A stretch of 8,875 nucleotides of DNA from Candidatus Falkowbacteria bacterium RIFOXYC2_FULL_48_21 (GCA_001778275.1 MFGM01000007.1:1-8875), one strand, 5' to 3'; positions 1-6,134 are shown, counted from the stretch's first letter. Notes: generated by a model not told the origin, from the sequence alone. Translations and numbers: made by a program.

Positions 1-818
1 TGGACGGCGTCAAGGTCAATGTTGAACGAGCCTTTACCGACTATCAATATCCGACCGAAGATTTCAAATACCAAGTCGTGACCTTCGCGGCCGGCCAGCA
101 AACCATGGATGGCGACACGGCGCTAAAATTCGCGCGTTCGCGCCACGGGAATGCCGGGGAAGGATCGGACTTCGCCCGCAGCCAGCGTCAGCAAAAAATT
201 CTTCAAGCCGTCAAAGCGCGCGTGCTGTCATACAGTTTTTTCTTGAGCCCGCGCAAAATCAAAAATATTTCCGAAGACCTTTCCACCCATCTCCGAACAA
301 ACTTCGCACCGTGGGAACTGGTGCGGCTGATCGACATTTTGGAAAGCGTTGACACCGACAATATCGTTTCCCAAGTGCTTGACGACAGCCCGGCCGGCTT
401 TCTTTATCCGAACATAATCAACGGCGCCTACGTGCTCCAACCGAAAGGCGATGATTTTTCCCAAATTCAATACATGACGAAAAATATATTTAAGAAGGAA
501 GAAGCGCTGACGGAAAACAAAATAATTTCCGCGGAAATCAACAACGGCACGGAAATCGCCGGACTGGCCTCGCGCATCGCGACGGAATTAAAATTCCTCG
601 GCTATCAAGTAAACAAACTGGGTAATGCGCCGGTGCAAAATTACACCGTCACCGAAGTGTATCAACTATCCGCCCGCGCCCTGCCGGAAGAAATCGCATA
701 CTTGGAAAACAAATTCAAAACCAAAGTTAAAAATACGGCGCCCCAATGGGTCAAAGACGCGGTCGCGCCGGAGCTGGATTTCTTTATTATTCTTGGTAAA
801 GATGCGGATGTTAAATAA
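1..818 (+). CDS. LytR-CpsA-Psr (LCP) family protein, 3' part
   Basis: The gene is open at the left edge; the first complete codon is at base 3, so the true start lies outside the window. The visible part encodes the second half of an LCP catalytic domain. It has the family signature GQQTMDGDTALKFARSRHG, then a Ser-Asp-Phe-x-Arg-x-x-Arg-Gln-Gln block and a helical tail. LCP proteins are membrane-anchored enzymes facing outward that transfer undecaprenyl-phosphate-linked glycopolymers to peptidoglycan or surface proteins. The last ~95 residues (from about IISAEINNGTEIAGLASRIA) match the LytR C-terminal domain, a small alpha/beta module common in actinobacterial and candidate-phylum LCP proteins; its pattern 'NGT-x-x-GLA' followed by 'DFFIILGKD' is visible. 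It ends with TAA 20 bases before the palindromic repeat that precedes der. The family call is firm; the polymer handled is unknown. Confidence 0.92.
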   Translation, partial: DGVKVNVERAFTDYQYPTEDFKYQVVTFAAGQQTMDGDTALKFARSRHGNAGEGSDFARSQRQQKILQAVKARVLSYSFFLSPRKIKNISEDLSTHLRTNFAPWELVRLIDILESVDTDNIVSQVLDDSPAGFLYPNIINGAYVLQPKGDDFSQIQYMTKNIFKKEEALTENKIISAEINNGTEIAGLASRIATELKFLGYQVNKLGNAPVQNYTVTEVYQLSARALPEEIAYLENKFKTKVKNTAPQWVKDAVAPELDFFIILGKDADVK

Positions 819-824
819 ATAAAT

Positions 825-884
825 GTCGTCGGGGTACGTACGTAGGGGCAGAATCAGATTCTGCCCCTACGTACCCACGACGAC
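825..884. repeat. Palindromic repeat between the LCP gene and der (REP-like)
   Basis: Perfect 17-base arms (838-854 and 858-874) flank a 3-base centre; the inner arm begins GTAGGGGCAGAAT. Outer segments (GTCGTCGGGG on the left, CCCACGACGAC on the right) extend the complementarity imperfectly, with one extra GTAC on the left. The arm starts with GTAG, as in REP sequences mobilised by REP-associated tyrosine transposases. The element fills almost the whole gap between the LCP stop and the der start and could form a strong hairpin in a transcript. It has no T tract, so it is not a classical terminator. Confidence 0.75.
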
Positions 885-892
885 CCTTGCAT

Positions 893-2443
893 ATGAAAAA
901 CCAATTACCGCTCGTGGCCATTATCGGCCGGACGAACGTCGGCAAATCCACTCTTTTCAACCGGCTGGTCGGTGATCGGCGGGCTTTGGTTTCATCCATC
1001 GCCGGCACCACGCGCGACAGTCGGCGCGGGCAGTGCGATTGGGCGGGCACGAAGTTTACCGTGGTGGACACGGCCGGACTCGATGTCACGGGCACGGAAA
1101 CGATTGATCAGGAATCAATCAAAATGGCGCAACGGTCAATCGTAGATGCCAATTTGGTAATTCTCCTCGTGGACGGCCGCGCCGGCTTTACCACCGTGGA
1201 CAAGGAATACGCCAAAATGGTTTTACGCGCAAAAAAAACGGCCATTCTCGCCATCAACAAGGTGGACTCATTCAAACAATTACATCTGGCTAACGATTTC
1301 TATAAATCCGGCATCAAAAACATCGAAATCGTTTCCGCCAAAAACGGTTCCGGCACCGGCGATCTGCTCGACGCGATCATGCGCCTGCTCGACTTGCAAC
1401 CGTCGGCCGAGCCGGATGAAGTTGATTTACCGCCATCCATGTCAAACGATATTCGCGTGGCCATCATCGGCAAGCCAAACGTGGGCAAGTCTTCTTTGTT
1501 CAACAAAATTATCGGCGAAGAACGCTCGATCGTTTCCCCGATTCCTCACACGACGCGGGACAGTCAGGATGTGACCATTGAGTACGCGAAGCGTGAAGGC
1601 AAAGAAGCAAAAAAGCATAGAAGCATAGAAGCAACAAAACAAGAAATCAAGAAGACAAAAGAACAAGCAGTCGCCAAGGAACAAACCCCGGCCGAAGAAC
1701 AACTCGCAAAGTCGGATGACGGCAACCAATTACTTGCCAAAACAGAATCGGATATCGAAACCGATCGGCAAAACTACCGCCTCACTTTCATCGACACCGC
1801 CGGCCTCATCAAACAGCGCAAGATCAATGACAAGATGCACGAGATCAGCATGGCGCAGAGTCACGACAGCATGAAAAAGGCGGACGTGGTATTGCTCGTG
1901 ATCGACGCCACGGAAAACGTGACGCAACAAGACAAACATCTGGCGCAAGAAATTTTGGACAGCAATCGCTCCATCATTTTTGTGATCAACAAATGGGACG
2001 AGGTGGACGACAAGGATAATGAAAGCGATCAGAAATACATCGAATACTTGCACCGCAGTTTTCCGTTTTTAACATGGGCGCCGGTGATTTTCGTTTCCGC
2101 GTTAACCGGATTCAAGGTGTCGCGACTGATCGACACGGTGATCGAGGTGGCGGAAAGTCAACGCCGCAAATTCACCGAGGCGGATCTGAAATATTTTTTG
2201 CACAAAATCATCCGCAAGAAATCTCCGCCGCGCAAGCAAGGTCTGCGGCCGCCCTACATTCACAGCATCAGCCAGTTGCCGCGGCGCAGTTTGGTTTTTG
2301 TCATCACGGCGAATGAAACGGATCAGCTGGTCGTGCCGTACCTGCACTTCATCGAAAACGCTCTGCGGGAAGAATTTAAGCTTTGGGGGTGCGGGATCAG
2401 ATTGATTTTGGAGGAAGCGGAGGGAGAGGGAAGAAAGAGTTGA
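893..2443 (+). CDS. der: Ribosome biogenesis GTPase Der (EngA), with insertion in GTPase domain 2
   Basis: Der is a tandem-GTPase assembly factor for the large ribosomal subunit. Domain 1 has GRTNVGKS (residues 12-19; usually GRPNVGKS, so Thr replaces Pro), TTRDS (39-43), DTAG (59-62), NKVD (122-125) and SAK (148-150). Domain 2 has GKPNVGKS (193-200), TTRDS (220-224), DTAG (301-304) and NKWD (366-369), followed by the C-terminal KH-like domain. The start is ATG 893; a TTG six bases upstream is in frame but less likely. No SD sequence is visible, and the upstream palindrome ends only 8 bases before the start. At 516 aa it is longer than the usual 440-490 aa because 76 residues, instead of about 15, separate TTRDS from DTAG in domain 2. 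The extra segment (about residues 231-293) is Lys/Glu/Gln-rich. All nucleotide-binding motifs are kept, so the protein should be functional. Confidence 0.97.
   Translation: MKNQLPLVAIIGRTNVGKSTLFNRLVGDRRALVSSIAGTTRDSRRGQCDWAGTKFTVVDTAGLDVTGTETIDQESIKMAQRSIVDANLVILLVDGRAGFTTVDKEYAKMVLRAKKTAILAINKVDSFKQLHLANDFYKSGIKNIEIVSAKNGSGTGDLLDAIMRLLDLQPSAEPDEVDLPPSMSNDIRVAIIGKPNVGKSSLFNKIIGEERSIVSPIPHTTRDSQDVTIEYAKREGKEAKKHRSIEATKQEIKKTKEQAVAKEQTPAEEQLAKSDDGNQLLAKTESDIETDRQNYRLTFIDTAGLIKQRKINDKMHEISMAQSHDSMKKADVVLLVIDATENVTQQDKHLAQEILDSNRSIIFVINKWDEVDDKDNESDQKYIEYLHRSFPFLTWAPVIFVSALTGFKVSRLIDTVIEVAESQRRKFTEADLKYFLHKIIRKKSPPRKQGLRPPYIHSISQLPRRSLVFVITANETDQLVVPYLHFIENALREEFKLWGCGIRLILEEAEGEGRKS
1583..1771 (+). 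repeat. Low-complexity insertion within der, with GCATAGAA direct repeats
   Basis: This segment encodes the ~60 extra residues between the G2 and G3 motifs of Der GTPase domain 2. It contains GCATAGAA twice in tandem (1615-1622 and 1623-1630) plus partial copies (GAAGCAA before, GCAAC after), followed by A-rich codons. The encoded stretch is charged and probably helical or disordered. It looks like an in-frame repeat expansion rather than a folded domain. Confidence 0.65.
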
Positions 2444-2546
2444 TGGAAGTTGACAACGAGAACAGTTGACTATAAAAAAACTTAAGCAAGCTACTTGGGA
2501 AAAAACAGAGCAAAACATCAAACAAATAAATGACTAAAATAAAAAT

Positions 2547-2914
2547 ATGCCGTTTGAGTCGCTGGAGAAATTATGGACATACAAGGAAGCGAAAGCTCTT
2601 TATATTGAACTACACGGATTTTTAAAGAGGTTAAACACGAGTACAATTTTGTAAACCAAGCGGACAGATCTTCACAGTCCGCGTGTGATAATATTGCCGA
2701 GATGTATGGAGCGTACTATTATCAAGTCAAGCTCGCCTCACTGCGAGTCTCTCGAAAAGAATCCTACGAAACAATAAACCACCTCAAAAAGGCCAAAGAC
2801 GGAAAAGTTTTGCCGGCCGAGACGTGCGATGAATTCATAAGTCGGTACGAAAAACTTATCTTGGGCATCAATAAATACATCGCCTACATCACGAAGCGCC
2901 TCCCCAAAAAATAA
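2547..2914 (+). pseudogene. Four-helix-bundle protein (23S rRNA intervening-sequence protein family), frameshifted
   Basis: Two reading frames together give one four-helix-bundle protein. Frame 1 starts at ATG 2547 (MPFESLEKLWTYKEAKALY...) and stops at TAA 2652. The continuation is in another frame from about base 2618 (IFKEVKHEYNFVNQADRS, then SACDNIAEMYG) to TAA 2912-2914. The 'FVNQ-x-x-R-S-x-x-S-x-x-x-NIAE-x-YG' block and the later 'ET-x-x-HL-x-x-AKD' block fit this family (TIGR02436 type), often found in 23S rRNA intervening sequences or as free-standing genes of unknown role. Adding one T to the T run at 2619-2623 restores a continuous 122-codon gene, a normal length for the family. It lies between der and pth with no clear SD. 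Whether it is a real pseudogene, a frameshifted but expressed gene, or a sequencing error cannot be told here. Confidence 0.75.
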
Positions 2915-2950
2915 TTTGCGTTTCCTCGCCTTTATCCACAATCAACTCCT

Positions 2951-3568
2951 ATGCATTTAATCCTCGGCCTAGGCAATCCCGGCAAAAAATATCAAAACAC
3001 CCGTCACAACATCGGCTTTGCCGCGATAGATTTTTTATTTGAAGAGTGGCTAGAGGGAGAAGGCTTCACCGCGTGGCACGAAGAAAAAAAATTCCAAGCG
3101 GAAATTTCCGAAGGAAATTTAAACGGCGAAAAAATCATTCTAGCCAAGCCGCAAACCTTCATGAACAATTCCGGCACCAGCACCAGCGCGCTGGTTAACT
3201 TTTACAAAGTGGAACCGAAAAATATCGTCGTGATTCACGACGACCTCGATATCGCCTTCGGCGAAATTAAAGTTCAAACTGACCGCTCCAGCGCCGGCCA
3301 CAATGGCATCAAATCCATTATTGAACGGCTTGGCACGCAAGCCTTCACGCGCGTGCGCGTCGGCATTGGCAAGGCGGATCGAGCCAAACAGGGAGAGGCG
3401 GCCGATTATGTACTCAACAAATTCGGCTTGGTTGAAAGGTTAAAGTTAAAAGTTGTCAAAAACAAGATATTGGAGGAAATAAAAAACAATTTGACTTCAA
3501 CTAGTTCGCCCACGGATAAATCGCGTGGGCTCCATGGGAAATTCCAAAAACCCGATCAATCGGGTTGA
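2951..3568 (+). CDS. pth: Peptidyl-tRNA hydrolase
   Basis: Pth releases peptides from prematurely dropped peptidyl-tRNA in the cytoplasm. The 205-aa product starts with GLGNPG (residues 6-11, with Asn9) and has the catalytic His19 in TRHN, the substrate-binding MNNSG (71-75, with Asn72), Asp97 in HDDLD, and Asn118 in AGHNG; all key residues are present. ATG 2951 is chosen because GLGNPG lies right after it, as usual; there is no SD. The last ~20 residues (SPTDKSRGLHG and onward) have no counterpart in the family and are encoded by the hairpin repeats that begin at 3508, so an original stop was probably displaced. Just before, RLKLKVVK is encoded by GTTAAAG/TTAAAAG-like repeats. The core enzyme should be active. 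Confidence 0.97.
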   Translation: MHLILGLGNPGKKYQNTRHNIGFAAIDFLFEEWLEGEGFTAWHEEKKFQAEISEGNLNGEKIILAKPQTFMNNSGTSTSALVNFYKVEPKNIVVIHDDLDIAFGEIKVQTDRSSAGHNGIKSIIERLGTQAFTRVRVGIGKADRAKQGEAADYVLNKFGLVERLKLKVVKNKILEEIKNNLTSTSSPTDKSRGLHGKFQKPDQSG

Positions 3569-3682
3569 CGGCAAAACCTCATTCATGAGGTTTCCATAAA
3601 GCGCCCGGAGCCCATGCGATTCATCCATGGGCGACCAAGACAGCCAAAGCGCGTTTGCAATATTTCATCCATGGCTACATGG
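3508..3682. repeat. Row of five hairpin repeats overlapping the pth 3' end
   Basis: Five inverted repeats follow one another: 3508-3514/3524-3530 (GCCCACG), 3549-3556/3559-3566 (AACCCGAT), 3574-3582/3585-3593 (AAACCTCAT), 3610-3616/3626-3632 (GCCCATG) and 3669-3673/3678-3682 (CCATG). The first four share a centre of the form GAT-NN-ATC or CAT-NN-ATG, which suggests one degenerate unit repeated in tandem, like bacterial interspersed mosaic or REP arrays. The array encodes the extra C-terminus of Pth and marks the left border of the minus-strand accessory block. There is no T tract, so it is not an ordinary terminator. Confidence 0.7.
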
Positions 3683-3715
3683 AAAGCAAAAATCATTTAC
3701 GCGTGTGCTCATCAT

Positions 3716-3752
3716 ACAAATAAAAACCCCACCGGCCATGTTGCCGGTGGGT
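3716..3752 (-). terminator. Intrinsic terminator of the 311-aa protein gene
   Basis: On the minus strand, CCCACCGGC (3751-3743) pairs perfectly with GCCGGTGGG (3736-3728) around the loop AACATG, followed by GTTTTTATTTG. It lies directly downstream of the 311-aa gene's stop. In the + direction the stem is followed only by TGTTATGTTTG, so it may act weakly on transcripts from pth. Confidence 0.88.
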
Positions 3753-3762
3753 GTTATGTTTG

Positions 3763-4698
3763 TTAACGACGCCCGCGTCCGCGACCGCCTCCTCTCCCCG
3801 ACCGATTGGCCGGCCTTGATCCACCGCTTCTTCCTTTCGGACGATATGCCGACGACGAACCGCGCTTATTCGAACCGCGATACGCGGGACTTGATGCTGA
3901 CTTTTGTTTATAATTCGCGGCATGAAACGACCCGCCTTGACGGGACGCATTGCCGCGCGGCGCAAACTGTTTCTTCGCCGGCTGATTGAACTGCTTCTTG
4001 ACTTTTCCCACCGGTTGATTCTTGTAACCCTGCGATTTCTTTCCCTTATTTCCATAACCCGGCCCTTGCTTGCCCGCCGAAGCCTTGTGCGAAGGCGGGT
4101 GCTTCGGACTTTTGAATTTGAACTTTGAACTCTGCGCCTTCGACTTTTGACTTTGTACAGACGCAAAATTTTGCGTCTCTACTTTGGACTTATGACTTTT
4201 CACTTGCGCCTTGCGATTCTGACTTTTGACTTTGGACTTTTGACTTTGGACTTGCGCCTTGTGACTACCATGATGCCCGCCACCCCAATACTTCGGATGC
4301 GCGCCGCCCTGATGCGGTCTGTGATGCCGCCAATAATGATGATGCACCCAGTACGGATGGCCGCCGTAGTAGTAAACATGGTACCGATGGTAATAGCCGC
4401 CATACCAGTAATACGGCACGCTATTATAATAGATGTATGCGCCAAGGTACGCCCTCGGCCAATACGACACGTACACGATTGACGTCGGCTCTTCGAAATA
4501 CTCTTCTTCCTGCACCTCGGCAAGCTCGGCACACTCACAATCTGCCGCACAATCGCAGTCTTCAAGGCATTCAACATCGCCCTCGTCGCACTCGCAACAC
4601 CGGCACAGCTCGGCGCAATCTTCATCCTGCGCCACAGCCGTGTTCGCGAAGCCGACGACACCGAGCAACACCACAACCACGAACAAAAAAGTTTTCAT
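3763..4698 (-). CDS. Secreted low-complexity protein: Cys-rich acidic, Tyr/His-rich and basic regions
   Basis: No family is recognised. The 311-aa product begins with a typical signal peptide (Lys2, hydrophobic 4-17, cleavage likely after AVA at 23). The mature part has three sections. Residues 24-70 are acidic with 10 Cys between 28 and 56, many in Cys-x-Cys or adjacent pairs. Residues 71-146 are rich in Tyr, Trp, His and Gly. Residues 147-311 are strongly basic and rich in Ser, Gln and Gly, ending in Arg-Gly repeats (GRGGGRGRGRR). Part of the basic section is encoded by 7-nt DNA repeats and a 28-bp palindrome (separate entries). The start ATG 4698 has an excellent SD (AAGGAGG). The in-frame end of the upstream Cys-rich gene (4709) is only 10 bases away, so the two are co-translated. 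It may be a surface, matrix or metal-binding protein; that is a guess from composition only. Confidence 0.85.
   Translation of the reverse strand: MKTFLFVVVVLLGVVGFANTAVAQDEDCAELCRCCECDEGDVECLEDCDCAADCECAELAEVQEEEYFEEPTSIVYVSYWPRAYLGAYIYYNSVPYYWYGGYYHRYHVYYYGGHPYWVHHHYWRHHRPHQGGAHPKYWGGGHHGSHKAQVQSQKSKVKSQNRKAQVKSHKSKVETQNFASVQSQKSKAQSSKFKFKSPKHPPSHKASAGKQGPGYGNKGKKSQGYKNQPVGKVKKQFNQPAKKQFAPRGNASRQGGSFHAANYKQKSASSPAYRGSNKRGSSSAYRPKGRSGGSRPANRSGRGGGRGRGRR
4107..4264 (-). repeat. Degenerate 7-nt tandem repeats (AAAGTCC/AAAGTCA) inside the 311-aa gene
   Basis: On the minus strand the units run CAAGTCC, AAAGTCA, AAAGTCC, AAAGTCA and so on, with interruptions, across about 150 bases. A 7-nt unit is read in all three frames over 21 nt and so gives a 7-residue periodicity (KAQVQSQ, KSKVKSQ, KAQVKSH and similar). 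Related CAAAGGN or TTCAAAG heptamers lie outside genes at 7493-7527 and 7249-7262, so this is a dispersed repeat type that here became coding. Confidence 0.75.
4155..4182. repeat. 28-bp near-perfect palindrome inside the 311-aa gene
   Basis: The minus strand reads GTAGAGACGCAAAA followed by its inverse TTTTGCGTCTGTAC, with one mismatch (4158/4179). It interrupts the 7-nt repeats and encodes VETQNFASV in frame. Like the palindrome before der, it starts with GTAG, the usual foot of REP elements, so it probably inserted as a repeat unit into an open frame. Confidence 0.75.
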
Positions 4699-4708
4699 TT
4701 TTCCCTCC

Positions 4709-5139
4709 TTATTCAGTCTTGTCTTCGAACGGATACATCACGCCGCGCTTGTCCACACAATACAAGCAGTAAAAATAAGCCGTGCCATCCGATGCGCAAA
4801 TTCGCATGGCCGCATGATTGAATTCCGCCGCGCGACATTCCGCGTGTTGAGCTTCCGTGGTTTGACGTTTACTGTGCTTGTCCCCGTCGGTTGGCTCGCC
4901 GCAGCCGGATTCATCTCCACCGCCGTCAAAATTCCACGCGCGTCCGCGCACCACAAACAAACATGGTGTCCGCACGGACGGAGCACCGGATGATCAAACT
5001 CCAACTGACGGCATCTTTCCACGTGCGCCTGGGTCACTACCGCCCCGTCATACGAAGCAAACCACGCATCCACCTCCTTGTTCTCACAACCTACCGCGAG
5101 AAGTACAAACAACGCCAGCACTGCAAGCCACGTTCGCAT
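4709..5139 (-). pseudogene. Putative lipoprotein with two Cys-rich repeats, frameshifted in the middle
   Basis: ATG 5139 follows the SD GGAGGA at 5150-5145. The N-terminus is a lipoprotein-type signal (hydrophobic 4-16, then LLAVGC with Cys18). Repeat 1 (TQAHVERCRQLEFDH ... CLWCADARG) is in the first frame, which then runs on to a stop at 4738. A second copy (TEAQHAECRAAEFNH ... CLYCVDKRG) lies in the -1 frame and ends at TAA 4709-4711. The copies share T-x-A-x4-C-R-x2-E-F-[DN]-H and C-L-x-C-x-D-x-R-G. Adding one T to the TTTT run (4931-4928) joins both into one 143-aa protein with an acidic linker. The second frame's stop is only 10 bases before the next start, which supports it as the real C-terminus. 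The paired Cys (C-x2-H-x-C-x2-C in repeat 1) could bind metal or form disulfides. The family is unknown. No canonical X-XXY-YYZ slippery site is seen at the junction. Confidence 0.72.
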
Positions 5140-5189
5140 GTTTTTCCTCCATTTTACGTTAAATGTCAAAGACCGTCTGACAATACTTC

Positions 5190-5218
5190 ACGATAGCAAA
5201 AGCAGCTGTAAATGTCAA
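5190..5218 (-). promoter_or_regulatory. Sigma70-type promoter of the lipoprotein / 311-aa gene pair
   Basis: On the minus strand, TTGACA (5218-5213), a 17-base spacer ending in TGC, and TATCGT (5195-5190). A start near 5183 leaves a ~45-nt leader before ATG 5139. The promoter lies just after the terminator of the upstream operon, so the two-gene unit can be transcribed on its own. The sequence TTGACATTTA recurs at 5168-5159, next to the SD. Confidence 0.75.
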
Positions 5219-5228
5219 TAATTAGGTT

Positions 5229-5256
5229 GTAGGTGGTAGGGAGTAGGTGGTAGGGA
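5229..5256. repeat. Two exact tandem copies of GTAGGTGGTAGGGA
   Basis: Copies lie at 5229-5242 and 5243-5256, preceded by a partial copy (GGTTGTAGG). They are in the intergenic gap just upstream of the minus-strand promoter at 5218-5190. The gap 5140-5376 holds this repeat, that promoter, a small hairpin (5324-5336) and a terminator, and no gene. Confidence 0.85.
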
Positions 5257-5280
5257 AAAAAAGATAATCAATTTCCCAAA

Positions 5281-5319
5281 AATAAAAACCACGCTCCGCA
5301 AATGTAACGGAACGTGGCT
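5281..5319 (-). terminator. Intrinsic terminator of the six-gene operon
   Basis: On the minus strand, CCACGTTCCG (5317-5308) pairs with CGGAGCGTGG (5298-5289), a 10-bp stem with one G-U, followed by TTTTTATTTTT. A small hairpin (CCCGA/TCGGG, about 5336-5324) lies just before it. It is 58 bases downstream of the 119-aa gene's stop. Confidence 0.88.
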
Positions 5320-5376
5320 TACCCCGAATTGTCGGGATGTACTGTTGTCTGATTTTCAATGAACAACGTCAAAGAG

Positions 5377-5736
5377 CTACCGATGCTTCCGGCCGCGACG
5401 CTGACTACCCTTTTTCGCGGACGAAGCCTTCTTTCCACCCGACGACGGCGACTTTACCACCGCGGCCTTCTTGCCGTGCGGCGCGTGCGCCACAACCGGC
5501 TGGCCATGCGCAACGTGGCCGTGAACCACGACCGGACGGCCGCGATAGTGATGGTAGTACGCCGGCGCGCGATATGCGTACATCGGACGCTCGTGGTAAA
5601 CAGAGTATCCCGCCGGCTCCATCCACATCGCGCACCCGGAGGTGCAAATGGTGATCGCGAATCCGATTGCGCAAACCACCGCGATGCCCGCCAGATACTT
5701 CAACGCTTCGATGCCCAGACACTTCATGTAGTGCAT
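5377..5736 (-). CDS. Small anchored protein, possible lipoprotein, Tyr/His-rich with basic tail
   Basis: No family is recognised. The 119-aa product has a hydrophobic segment at about residues 12-31 followed by CTSGC (Cys35). This could be a divergent lipobox, although Thr rather than Leu at -3 makes a plain membrane anchor as likely. After it come a Tyr/His/Arg-rich part (44-85) and a Lys/Arg/Ser-rich tail (88-119). The order Tyr/His-rich then basic mirrors the 311-aa secreted protein, although no alignable homology is evident. The start ATG 5736 has a strong AGGAGG SD five bases upstream; Met4 is an alternative. The preceding gene ends 12 bases upstream, and the terminator at 5319-5281 follows, so this is the last gene of the operon. 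Confidence 0.75.
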   Translation of the reverse strand: MHYMKCLGIEALKYLAGIAVVCAIGFAITICTSGCAMWMEPAGYSVYHERPMYAYRAPAYYHHYRGRPVVVHGHVAHGQPVVAHAPHGKKAAVVKSPSSGGKKASSAKKGSQRRGRKHR

Positions 5737-5748
5737 CGGATCCTCCTG

Positions 5749-5985
5749 TTAAAGTTTCAACCCGAAATGAATCGCACCCAACCGACAGTTGTAAAAATCC
5801 CACACCGGTTGAGCCAACTCGCACCCGCGAACGCGAGTGCGAACTTCCGCGATCAGCTCATCCGGGCGCGTGAACTTCTTTGCCCGCTTGAACGCGCCGC
5901 GTAGCGTGTTCGCCTTCACTCGGATGGTTCTACCGAAACCGCCCCATCCGATTTCCGTTTCGACATCACAGTAGAAGGTGCGCAT
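5749..5985 (-). CDS. Hypothetical 78-aa protein
   Basis: No signal peptide, membrane segment or known domain is seen; this is the only clearly soluble product in the operon. It starts MRTFYCDVETEIGWGGFGRTIRVKA and has a basic middle (RGAFKRAKK), with Cys at 6, about 54 and about 65. An in-frame GTG at 5991 overlaps the previous stop (GTGTGA). ATG 5985 is preferred because the GAGGGGG SD (5999-5993) is 7 bases from it but only 1 base from the GTG. The previous gene ends 2 bases upstream, so translation is probably coupled. Confidence 0.75.
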   Translation of the reverse strand: MRTFYCDVETEIGWGGFGRTIRVKANTLRGAFKRAKKFTRPDELIAEVRTRVRGCELAQPVWDFYNCRLGAIHFGLKL

Positions 5986-5987
5986 CT

Positions 5988-6134
5988 TCACACCCCCTCG
6001 CCGTGCCAGTCACAGCCCTGCTGTTCGGCAACTTTCTTGAACATCCGCCGACCCTCAATGAGACGACCGATGACAAGTCCGATTGTAAAAGACGAAATCA
6101 CTATCGGTATCAATTTTATGACCAGAATTTCCAT
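5988..6134 (-). CDS. 48-aa single-pass membrane microprotein
   Basis: A short open frame lies between two operon genes: ATG 6134, stop TGA 5990-5988. The SD AAAAGGAGG is 4 bases from the start. Residues 2-22 are hydrophobic (MEILVIKLIPIVISSFTIGL) and are followed by a basic stretch (GRLIEGRRMFKK) and a polar tail with one Cys and one His. This suggests an N-terminal anchor with the tail in the cytoplasm. Spacing to the neighbours is 12 and 2 bases, which supports a real operon member. The function is unknown. Confidence 0.72.
   Translation of the reverse strand: MEILVIKLIPIVISSFTIGLVIGRLIEGRRMFKKVAEQQGCDWHGEGV

Noticed and set aside
2932..2940. TTATCCACA, a perfect DnaA-box sequence
   Set aside because: A single copy with no clustering, AT-rich unwinding region or dnaA/dnaN neighbour; no evidence of an origin.
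3508..3682. Possible CRISPR array
   Set aside because: The units are short, non-identical hairpins without constant repeats or regular unique spacers, and no cas genes are present.
3627..3989. Plus-strand 120-codon frame
   Set aside because: It overlaps the hairpin array, the terminator and the antisense of the 311-aa gene; its composition is a by-product of these.
4738..4975. Two separate overlapping genes instead of one frameshifted gene
   Set aside because: The downstream frame has no SD near any of its possible starts, and the two frames encode copies of one repeat that join with a single base.
4433..4993. Plus-strand frames opposite the 311-aa and lipoprotein genes
   Set aside because: No SD or recognisable domain; they mirror codon bias of the minus-strand genes, which have signal peptides and SDs.
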